The position numbers and the translations under genes are program-made. Shown here piece after piece: positions 30,024 through 38,892 of a stretch of 64,000 nt of DNA (positions within the stretch are counted from its first letter, which is position 1; every line of letters begins with the position of its first letter). The DNA comes from Acholoe squamosa (Eukaryota > Annelida > Polychaeta > Phyllodocida > Polynoidae), in contig OX439036.1 in assembly GCA_949317995.1 (NCBI GenBank), forward strand, positions 8,102,356-8,166,355, written 5' to 3'. The notes beneath the pieces are model-generated. The model was given only the letters and a program-made list of their open reading frames with translations, had not been told where the DNA came from and ran no database searches.

Positions 30024-32648
30024 ATGGGGACACTGAGAGTTTCACCCATACTGCTAACTATGCTGTTATTATATACTATTGAACCACTTACTGCAGGTTA
30101 TACACCTGTGGTGAGACAAAACATAGGAGTAGTATTCAAACCTAGCCCTCAACCATTGGTCAATGGACATACAACCACAACACTATTGTTAGCTATCCCC
30201 TACAAGATACCTCGGGCACCCGTTACCCAAGGATCCATAAGGGATAGAATACTCCAGTTGACCACTCCTACTCTACAAGATCATACCTCTGGCCAAATTA
30301 TCCAACAAGCTAAGGAGCTAGACACCTTGCTGGAAATTGCAGACAAGGAGATAAATGAAACACTAGCCTCCATCAAATTGTTCTTATCCAACCCCATAAA
30401 CACATTGGACAAGGCCAAAAGAGAGGCCATACTGGGTTTTCTAGCACCCCTGTTTCGCGGTGTGCTAGGCCTAGCCACAGTAGAAGATGTAAACCAAGTA
30501 ATGGGACAGCTCAAGAACATAGATGAAATACTAAGAAAATTTGCTAAACAGGATCAGGAAGCAGCTAATCTCATTGAAAAGATCACAGACAGACAAGATA
30601 AGTTTGTCAAAGCATACATCCAAGATAAGAAGGTACTGGACAGCACAATCAACACCATAGGTGACACTGTCAACCTGTGGGCCTCTAACATGTCCAGGTC
30701 ACTTGACTCATATTCAAGGCACGAGAAAACTCAAAGGGAGAAAATGCAAGTATTAAATGATGCACTAATTATCATAGCAGCAAGAATGAATACAGTTCAA
30801 TCACTGCAAAGGACAAATGCAGCCCTGAGGATGCTATCATCAGGGATCCTAACCCCTGATATAGTACCACCCTCAGACCTTGCTAGATACCTAATTGACA
30901 TTAATAACAAACTTAGGATTACACACCCTGGAGCACAAGTCGCAATTAATGACTTAGATTTCTATTATTCACAGAAGCTGACTTCATATACTTACTCAGC
31001 TCACCATATATATATTCATCTGGACATTATAATTCAATCTACCACCTCAACCTTCAAACTATACCAAATGATTACATCACCCATGCCTATAGACACACAG
31101 GAGACCCCCACCAGAGGAGTCACCAAGTTGCAAACCACAACTGAGTTTCTAGCAGTATCTTACGATGAATCATTATTTATCGAATTGGACTCAGCAGATA
31201 TGCAGGCATGTGAAGGTACTACAGTAAAGGTATGCAGAGATGTAAATGGTAGAATCTATAAACACAGGCCTACATGCCCTGTAGCCATTTTTACTAACCA
31301 GGCTCAACAGATTAAGGAACATTGCAAGTTTACAGTTTCACCACTGCAAGCACCTACCACCCATGCTATTTCCATTTCTGAAGATGAGTATCTGGTCACT
31401 ACTAATGAACCCCATTACTTTATCAACTGCCATGGTAAAACGTCTGAAACTCGAAAGGCCCAGTCCTACTCAATCATAGGTGTACCCTGTGGGTGCACGA
31501 TCAGTGTAGGAGAATTTTCTCTTCCAAACACAAGGTTGCCCTGTAACTCAACCTTATCATTTCATTACATTCTCAAGACAATTAATTTACCATTCATGGC
31601 AGCACTTAACAAAATTTCTGAAACCAAACCAGATGAAAGAGAGAATCTTCCAAATTTCCCAGTAGTAAACCTTTCTAGAACCTTAGAAAAACTACAGGAA
31701 AATCCAATCATGGATGATATTACTCAACTAAATTTAGAGCCCTTTGCCAAAACAGTATTAAAAGATGCCTCCAACCTTAATAAGGAAATGGAAACGCGCT
31801 ACGAGGAATCATACCTACGTCGAGTTACAGAGCATCCAATCTTCCAAAGCTTAGCACTCATCCTAGGGATATCAGCTCACATTTTTATAGTATACATACT
31901 ACTCAAATTATACAGACTAGGAGGAACTGTAGCCTACCTGCCTACAGCCAAAGCATTCAGACTAGTCACCGAGCTGCCCCTACACAAATTGCTCCCAGAT
32001 AAGAATCCTACCAAATTAACCCCTACAGAGGAAACCCACACCCCCTTCCTCACAATTCAGGAAACCCACACCCTGATAATTGCTATATTATTCACCCTGA
32101 CCATCTACTCAGCCTACAGAATAATGAAGTACCTTAAGAAATTTGCACAGACACACTGTGGCAAGAAAAATGTGGCCAAGCGCACAAACCCCACAATATA
32201 TTTTAAAATATATTGTGGAGACTCAAACTTCGCGCTACCCTTGAGGCCAATACCACATGAATTTGATGAGATTAAGTCAGCAGCTGCCCCTACCTATAAG
32301 GATATAGTGGTTAAAACCTTCCCACTACCTAAGGCTATATTTACCTGGAATGGACCAGCAGTTATAACAACACAGAGAGGAGAATTTGCTTATCACCTCC
32401 CTCAGGTGATACACCTACCTTGGCGCACTAGGTTCAGTACTATACCAGCCCTTAAAAACAAAGGACTGTACTACTCCATGCTTCTCCAGAATGATTGTGG
32501 CACCAGCCCGGTGACCATGACAGCACTGGAAAATACAACAGATATAATTATTGACGAACAACAGGAGGAGACCGCAAGGTCAAACATGCAGACTATTGCT
32601 AATTTTCTAAACCACCAGCCCTCCCCGGTGACTGTGGAAACAGCCTAG
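30024..32648 (+). CDS. env: Envelope glycoprotein, F-like fusion protein type
   Basis: Predicted 874-residue membrane fusion protein. The ATG at 30024 sits in an ideal Kozak context (CACCATGG); the open frame extends only six codons further upstream, from a TTG. Residues 1-25 form a signal peptide. A furin-like KAKR at 130-133 directly precedes a hydrophobic, Gly/Leu/Phe-rich stretch (LGFLAPLFRGVLG) followed by a helical, coiled-coil-like region, the layout of gypsy Env and baculovirus F proteins. A Cys-rich domain spans about 400-510. The first membrane segment is about 607-630. Oddly, a second hydrophobic segment (about 684-704) and a further 170-residue hydrophilic tail follow, whereas F-like proteins usually end soon after one anchor. 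No internal stop. Homology to the F family is judged by motif layout, not by a search. Confidence 0.85.
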   Translation: MGTLRVSPILLTMLLLYTIEPLTAGYTPVVRQNIGVVFKPSPQPLVNGHTTTTLLLAIPYKIPRAPVTQGSIRDRILQLTTPTLQDHTSGQIIQQAKELDTLLEIADKEINETLASIKLFLSNPINTLDKAKREAILGFLAPLFRGVLGLATVEDVNQVMGQLKNIDEILRKFAKQDQEAANLIEKITDRQDKFVKAYIQDKKVLDSTINTIGDTVNLWASNMSRSLDSYSRHEKTQREKMQVLNDALIIIAARMNTVQSLQRTNAALRMLSSGILTPDIVPPSDLARYLIDINNKLRITHPGAQVAINDLDFYYSQKLTSYTYSAHHIYIHLDIIIQSTTSTFKLYQMITSPMPIDTQETPTRGVTKLQTTTEFLAVSYDESLFIELDSADMQACEGTTVKVCRDVNGRIYKHRPTCPVAIFTNQAQQIKEHCKFTVSPLQAPTTHAISISEDEYLVTTNEPHYFINCHGKTSETRKAQSYSIIGVPCGCTISVGEFSLPNTRLPCNSTLSFHYILKTINLPFMAALNKISETKPDERENLPNFPVVNLSRTLEKLQENPIMDDITQLNLEPFAKTVLKDASNLNKEMETRYEESYLRRVTEHPIFQSLALILGISAHIFIVYILLKLYRLGGTVAYLPTAKAFRLVTELPLHKLLPDKNPTKLTPTEETHTPFLTIQETHTLIIAILFTLTIYSAYRIMKYLKKFAQTHCGKKNVAKRTNPTIYFKIYCGDSNFALPLRPIPHEFDEIKSAAAPTYKDIVVKTFPLPKAIFTWNGPAVITTQRGEFAYHLPQVIHLPWRTRFSTIPALKNKGLYYSMLLQNDCGTSPVTMTALENTTDIIIDEQQEETARSNMQTIANFLNHQPSPVTVETA

Positions 32649-32797
32649 ACTGCCCACAGCCTAGGCTGCCCCCAGTCCACCACCAGGAGACAACACATCA
32701 GAGACAGTATTCAGAACTTTTCGGACAATTTGCCGGCCCTGAAAAGGGCCTTTGGGATGGCGGGTTTTTACACCCTAGGTTTCAGTCAGTCGGGATC

Positions 32798-33277
32798 CTA
32801 CCACAGATCCTCGGGTTCAACATCAATGGGAGAGTCCGGGGCCGAGTCCGAGCCATACATATGGCCGTGATCCTGCTCCCACTCAGCGAGCCGGGCCTCC
32901 AGCATCCCCAGTCCATACTCGGCAGCCGTGGATGGATTCCCGGATGCCGCAAGATCGAGGAGGGATGCTGCCAACAAATAATCCCATAGCACTCGCTCCC
33001 GCGGCCCTAGGTTATAATCCATGGGCCAGAAACCCATATTGCCCAAGGCCCTAGTCAGAAGGGCCACAGTGGCCCCCCGACGCAAGGCTGAGCCCAGGAA
33101 ATAATGGCAGGAGTAATTACAGACCATCACATCACCATGCTCAATGATCTCTTTGAAATTACTCACTATGTACCCATAATGGATGGTCTGGTTAGACTCA
33201 ACCAGGGCCCTAGCTGGACTCCCCACCTCCATCACCTGGGGGACAGGCAGAGCAAAGAGAGCTTGTAGGTGGGCCAT
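32798..33277 (-). CDS. Antisense ORF of unknown function in the 3' region of the retroelement
   Basis: A 159-codon frame on the strand opposite gag-pol-env, between env and the 3' LTR. Its ATG (33275-33277) is in an ideal Kozak context, ACCATGG. The same frame is open a further 72 codons upstream (to 33493) but without an ATG. Visible features: mixed alpha-helical segments, a Cys-containing VCNYSCHYF stretch, a helical, leucine/alanine-rich region (WDYLLAASLLDLAA), and an acidic C-terminus ending PEDLW, which resembles an acidic activation segment. No signal peptide or membrane segment. The DNA is GC-richer than gag, pol or env, suggesting separate origin. I recognise no family. It could be a captured gene, an antisense regulatory protein in the manner of retroviral antisense genes, or a chance frame in GC-rich DNA. 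Confidence 0.5.
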   Translation of the reverse strand: MAHLQALFALPVPQVMEVGSPARALVESNQTIHYGYIVSNFKEIIEHGDVMVCNYSCHYFLGSALRRGATVALLTRALGNMGFWPMDYNLGPRERVLWDYLLAASLLDLAASGNPSTAAEYGLGMLEARLAEWEQDHGHMYGSDSAPDSPIDVEPEDLW

Positions 33278-34075
33278 GGTACTACAGCAGTGACTTCCAG
33301 AGAGGAACTGATGCTCCAATACCAGCCACACACTCCTTAAATGGACACACACACACCCCCCCCACCCTGAACTGTCCACTGACACCAAGCTAGGCACTGC
33401 CACAGACACATGCCAAAATCTGGCACCTAACACCTCAAGTGCCACCACTGCATGAGCACACCAGGGAGGAGACTCACATCTCACTCCTGACACACCTCCA
33501 CTGTCAATGAAATTATCAAAGTATTAGAAAAAAAAAATTATACACACAGCCACTTGTTGATGTATAATATGAAAATCTATGGTATTCTCACAAAATCAAT
33601 GATTAATGCGCGCATATACGCGCAAAATTGCGAAATTGCAAATTAAAAATTGTAAAATTGTACAAATCTAACATTAATATACATGAATGCAGGTAGATAA
33701 CTAAGACAGTTTTTGTACCCACTAGCACTTGTATACTATGCCAAGGTTTACTTAAAGTAACACACTTTAGGTATCCAAGAAAATGGTTGGAAAAATGAAT
33801 GAAAAAAAAAAAAAAAAATTTTTTTGTTGAGAAAATTGTTGACATAAAACATGTTTACTTAAGATACTCACCAAATAAATCTCTTTCAGGGACATACTCA
33901 TAAGGCTAGGGGAAAAGTCAATTAAGCAGCGGCCCACTGCCGAAATTGCCAATTAATACACCCATATAGCAAAATCAATGAGTAACTCAGAGACAAACAA
34001 GCCTATTGTACATGAAGTACTTTGTTTTTCCGGCCCTCGGAAAAATTTGTCTCAAATCCCATAAATTGAACAGTG

Positions 34076-34325
34076 TAATCTAGATTGTACGTTTGTACCC
34101 AATTTGCACACAAAATTGTATGTTTGCACACCAGATTGTACGCTTGTACCCAATTTGCACACAAAATTGTATGTTTGCACACAAGATTGTACGCTTGTAC
34201 CCAATTTGCACACTAAAATTGTATGTTTGCACACCAGATTGTACACTTGTACCCAATTTTGCACACAAAGATTGCATGTTTGCACACTAGATTGTAAGTT
34301 GTATCCAATTTACATTTGAATTATA
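34076..34325. repeat. 51-bp tandem repeat, about 5 copies
   Basis: Units containing TTGTACCCAATTTGCACACA and TTGTATGTTTGCACACCAGA repeat with a 51-base period (TGTAC starts at 34086, 34137 and 34188), becoming irregular to the right. The short frames on both strands arise from this repetition. Confidence 0.9.
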
Positions 34326-34429
34326 CGTTGCACATTATACTGTATGTCTGTACCCAATTCATACACTGAAGTCACATTTTTAGAGAATCAACATTTCTAT
34401 GTGTATCCAAGCTGTACGCAAAATTATAT

Positions 34430-34790
34430 ATGTACATACAGAAACTATCAATTGAACGCAAAAATTATATATATTGGCATACTAAAACTGTGAAATGTAC
34501 GCAAAAATTATATATTTGTACACCAAAAATGCCAAATGCACGCGAAATTATATATTTGCACACTAAAATTGCCAAATGTACGCGAAATTATATATTTGCA
34601 CACTAAAATTGTCAAATGTACGCGAAATTATATATTTGCACACTAAAATTGTCAAATGTACGCGACAATTATATATTTGCACACTTAAATTGCCAAATGT
34701 ACGCAAAAATTATATATTTGCATACTGAAATTGTCAATTGAACGCAATTACACGCGAAATTGTAAATTTGCACACTGAAATTGTCATTTA
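34430..34790. repeat. 40-bp tandem repeat, about 9 copies
   Basis: Unit CGCGAAATTATATATTTGCA followed by CACTAAAATTGTCAAATGTA; exact 40-base steps at 34541, 34581 and 34621, degenerate at the edges. It shares the TTTGCACAC core with the neighbouring 51-bp array, so the two may have a common origin. Confidence 0.9.
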
Positions 34791-36210
34791 TGTTCAATTT
34801 GCACGCTAAATTGAATATTGAATGCCAAAATTGCACACTATTTGCCAAATTGTATGTTGTACATAAAAATGGGAAATTGTACCCAAAACTGATGTCACAT
34901 AAGAAAATAAGCTCAGGTATGGTAAGATATAGAAACTCGGAAATGTACTTATACCCAGGAGAAAATTGTTTATACTGACAAAGCTCTACCACAAAAATTG
35001 CATTTGAAGCACTCCCCATTCCTTCAAATCCTCTTACAAAACAGTATATAACTCCAAAATAAGGTAAAAATTGTATAAATTGTACATTCCCTCGGCGAAA
35101 TGACGGAGTTTCGCATTCTTTCGGGGGAGAGGGAGTATTCTATGATATACCATTTTATTGTTCCATAAATTCTAACATATTTTGTATTAATCAAAGAAAT
35201 ATCTATGAAATTAATACATAGGTTGGTTCTAAGAGCTATAAGAGCGCTCAAACTTTGTATAAGAGCGTTCATGCCCCACTGCACACCAGCCACAGTCAGT
35301 TAGACAGAGTTTATGACATCAAAGGCTCCGACCTAATGGTTCACTGCACAATATAATAAAAATGAGGGTCTCAGTGTGCGACCTCATGGTTCAATGCACA
35401 AATTAATAACTTGTAAGTGAATGCAACCGGCCGTCACGGGTGCCTGAGCACCGCTGACGCCGTCATGAGTGTCTGAGCACTCTAAGGACTGAACAATGGG
35501 TTACATAAGCACGACGCCATAACCTTCCGGTCGCTCTAGCGTCGCTCCTGAGCAAGCTAGGTCAAATATCAAAGCATTTATGGAAAGCCCATAATTAGAC
35601 GGTCAAAATGAGCCCAAGATCAAGGCGGAACTCCCATTATTAAGGAAGTTATGCCATGGAGACTGAAAGGAGCTCCGAGTGCACTACAGACAAACCGGCG
35701 CAAGTTACGCGCCTATCCAGCGGGTATTATAAACTTGGCATATTCAACTCCGCGCATGCCCAAAATGGCGGTTATAAACGCATAAACGACCGAGATATGA
35801 GGGTCTGAAGATGCAGAACCGACCAAGACAATGGGGGGCCTAGCGGCGTCCATGGGGGTCCTTTGTCCCCCTGTGACACTTGAAAGAGTCCCCTCAAACA
35901 ATTGTAGAGTTAGGCAGATGCTGCTGGCTCCAGTCAGTCTGGAGGTGCTTTTCCAAGATTTGCTACAAATAGCCTGTCTGCACCTCCAGGAAGACACATC
36001 ACCAAGAACCGCTCTAGAGGTAACATCTCCAGTCATCTCCTGCTACCTGCTATACCACTGCACTATGGTGAAACTATGCTAGACAGGCATTGGTTTCCTA
36101 CCATTAGTGGCCAGAGGCTATCTTCTTCAAGACTTCCACCAGAGGGTAAAGTTATCCGTTATTACATTATTCCTCTAAGCAGCAGGTCAGGAGCTAGGTG
36201 TGGGAACCCA

Positions 36211-36489
36211 CCTAGAAGTATGCTGGACACTGTATTATTAATACCTCACAGGTGGAGTGGAACTGAACATTGTACTTTATAAATTACTGTATGTTTACTG
36301 TATGTACAAATTACCTACATACTAACTACTGTATGATTGATATTTCTTACATGTTGCCTAAAGCTGAATAAACCAGTGACAACTGGAAATAACACTATTT
36401 ATAAGAGCCTTGAGATAATCACACTATATACCACTAGTCTTATGATATTTCTCATATGACAACTTGATCATGCCAATCACTAGTATGAC
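36211..36489 (+). repeat. 3' LTR
   Basis: Identical to the 5' LTR base for base, including TATA (36276-36283) and AATAAA (36367-36372); the latter would end the genomic transcript. Followed by AGTA (36490-36493), the candidate target duplication. Confidence 0.88.
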
Positions 36490-36493
36490 AGTA

Positions 36494-38641
36494 TAGTGGT
36501 GGTTCTCGCTCCAGTTGAGTTGAACGATCCAGGTTGGGAAGAGCTTCATCTCCTCCGTCCTATCTAGTCAGGTTTACCAAGATATATTCAAGGGGTGGAT
36601 GGGTCTTATGCAGATGACTAAGTAAGTCTTACATAGAAATAGGCAAGTTAAATCTGTACTCAGAGTAATTCTTTAGCATTTCTTTTCCATTTTCCTTCAA
36701 TTTCTGCATTTTCCTTTCCACTTTCCTTCTTGTCTAAATTCACCAAGTGCTTGTTTTACTCATTTGTGTTTGATCTAACATTAATCCCTTCTTGTGTCTC
36801 TCTTCTATCCTCCATATTTTCCATCTTCTGGTTCCTCTCCAGATCCATTCTTGTACCTTTCCTTTGTTCACTGTTTTTTCACTGCTTTTATCATTAATAG
36901 TTATACCTCCTTCTCCCTCTCTGCCAAGAGACATAGATAGCTGATCGTAAAGTAACCACAGAGGCTGTGGTCTGTCCAAATATTACTGTCGGCTATAACA
37001 AGATTCTCCAGCTCCTCAGCCCAGCACTAAATCACCCCTGTCCACCTTCTTACACCCTGACACCTAACACGGACCCTTACAATTAACTAGACTCTGGGTT
37101 CTGGGTACACAGAACAGCAGTGCTGATCCATCTCAGATTACACATTCTAAATGCCTTCTTCATAGCTTTATACTTTTTATATATTTTCATAATTTCCTTC
37201 CCATTCTCTACCTCCTCTTCTTCCCCATTCTTTCTGCCTCTCTTTAACTCATTGTATATGTGTATACTTTTCCCTCTCTTTATACCACACTTGTCAGCTA
37301 ATATTATAATGAATTCTATCAATTCATCTTATTCCTGCACCGCATTGTGACACAGAACAACAAATGTGCCCTTTGCCTCAATAAGCCCAGGTATTGGCTG
37401 TAGGTGTTGACAGTCAGTGGGTGTGAGATTGCTGCTGTCTGTTCGTGAATGGGTGAGGGTAGTCAGTCGTCTCGCTGATCAATCATAGACCAGCCATGGA
37501 CTGGGTGTGGCAGGAGCAGTGAGAGGGGAGGGGAAAGCCAAAAACATCAGACTCCACATTGTCCACCACTGCTCTATTTGCCCTGCCCTGCTCTACCAGC
37601 CGTCCCCCGGCCTTCCTCAATGAGAATTCTATCTAAGATGCAATTGGAGACCCCACTCTACCATAGAGACCAACCACAGCCTATGGTTGCTGAACTGGAC
37701 CTCAGATATGATGGGTAAGGTACGATGCTGTGATGCTAATCAACTCAAACAAAACACATCTCAATACTCCTACAGCTCCTAGCACTACCTCAATGGTGTT
37801 AGCCATTGCTCTATTTGCCCAGTCCTACCAGCCACCCCAATCCCTTCTTTTTGCATACTACACTTTACCGCTGTAGCCATTCACAGTCCTTGGTTTTTGA
37901 CTTTGTTCAACACTGCTCTATTTGCCTGGTCCTAACAACTGGCCCGAAGCTTTCTTTTTAACTATACATAGCCACCCCTACCCCTTGGTCATAACACCAG
38001 GAATTTGACATGATGGGTTAGGTGGGATGCTGTGAGGTAAATTAACACTGACAAAAGCATCTATCGTGATGCTGTGTAGTATGTTCTGTTCAAGTCTTAC
38101 TATAAGTGATCCCTTGGAGGAGGGGTTGGATTCCCTTCAAGTAGTATATTTTACACAATCATGTTTCTATTTCTGTTGGCCTTCTGTATTGTTAAGTCCC
38201 TGCCCTCGGCCCTCTTCCTCCTCTCACCTTATTTTAAACACCTTACATTCCTTTGCAACCCAATATTCCTCACTTACCATAGAGATAGTGGTATATGCTG
38301 TCACTCATATATAAACGCTGCACTGCTAGCCATTTACACATGATATAATATGTGAGGTTAGAGCAATGAAGGGACAGGTCTTCATTACTTTTATGTTGTC
38401 ATCCCTTTTCACTGCATCACCTCATTTTACAGGCCCTGTCCACCCTACTACCGAGTGTAGATTGCCCCCACACCAGTCCTATATGATTTATTGCCTGTAG
38501 TGTCCGGGGGCTCTCTGACGTGTGGATGGGGTAGAAGGAAGGTTAGTAGGAGAGATAATCTTACATCTGATGCATCCCTTAACCCTTGCCCCATCAGACA
38601 TAAACCAATGGGTGCTTACTTGTTGGTGAGAGGATGAGCAG
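36494..38641. other. Repeated-segment copy, non-coding
   Basis: Right flank of the retroelement. It carries TCAGGTTTACCAAGA (about 36570, also 10798), the CCACAGAGG...CTATAA landmark (36955), GACTGGGTGTGGCA (about 37500) and CTGCTCTATTTGCCC repeated three times (about 37567, 37807 and 37910). Pyrimidine-rich throughout; no gene supported. Confidence 0.5.
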
Positions 38642-38892
38642 CACTGAGAAAAAAAAGTTACTCACTTGAGTCTAGATCCAGACTCAGGCAATGTCGCCAA
38701 AATGAGTATCATTTGAGACTCATCCTGATCCTTGCATGAAACTCAGGCAGATCTTGAGGCTGATCCTTGGTTGATACTCTGACTTTGCCTGAGTATCATG
38801 CAAGGATCAGGATGAGTCTCAAATGATACTCATTTTGGCGACATTGCCTGAGTCTGGATCTAGACTCAAGTGAGTAACTTTTTTTCTCAGTG
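38642..38892. mobile_element. 251-bp near-perfect palindromic fold-back element
   Basis: From CACTGAG at the left to CTCAGTG at the right, the two arms (each about 105 bp) are almost exact inverted complements around a roughly 40-base centre. The arms include AGTTACTCACTTGAGTCTAG and ATGTCGCCAAAATGAGTATC. A diverged, partial copy is at 42672-42853. No coding. Arms this similar suggest recent insertion or gene conversion. Confidence 0.85.

Larger units (their letters stand above)
33278..36210. other. Long 3' non-coding region of the retroelement
   Basis: About 2.9 kb between the antisense ORF and the 3' LTR. AT-rich with two tandem arrays (34076-34325 and 34430-34790), a 50-bp direct duplication (35329 and 35379, CGACCT(A/C)ATGGTTCA), and a more GC-rich stretch from 35420. 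A clear polypurine tract directly before the 3' LTR is not evident. The only strong purine run, GGGGGAGAGGGAG at 35123-35135, is 1.1 kb too far upstream. Confidence 0.5.
21491..36489 (+). mobile_element. 15-kb env-carrying Ty3/gypsy LTR retroelement (errantivirus-like)
   Basis: Two direct LTRs flank long open gag, pol and env frames in the order of metazoan errantiviruses. No stop or frameshift interrupts any of the three genes beyond the regular gag/pol frame change, and the LTRs are identical over 281 shared bases (21490-21770 and 36210-36490), so the copy looks young. A candidate 4-bp target duplication AGTA lies at 21487-21490 and 36490-36493; the last LTR base is ambiguous. At about 15.0 kb it is roughly twice the usual 7-8 kb of the group, owing to a 1-kb repeat-rich leader, a pol tether, a 0.8-kb pol-env gap and 3.5 kb after env that includes an antisense ORF. 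It interrupts one copy of the locally duplicated segment. Membership in Ty3/gypsy is firm; intactness is inferred from open frames only. Confidence 0.93.

Noticed and set aside
35123..35135. GGGGGAGAGGGAG as polypurine tract, implying a 1.35-kb LTR
   Set aside because: The 5' copy matches the 3' copy only over 281 bp, which already contains TATA and poly(A) signal and has flanking AGTA. A longer LTR would require a truncated 5' end.
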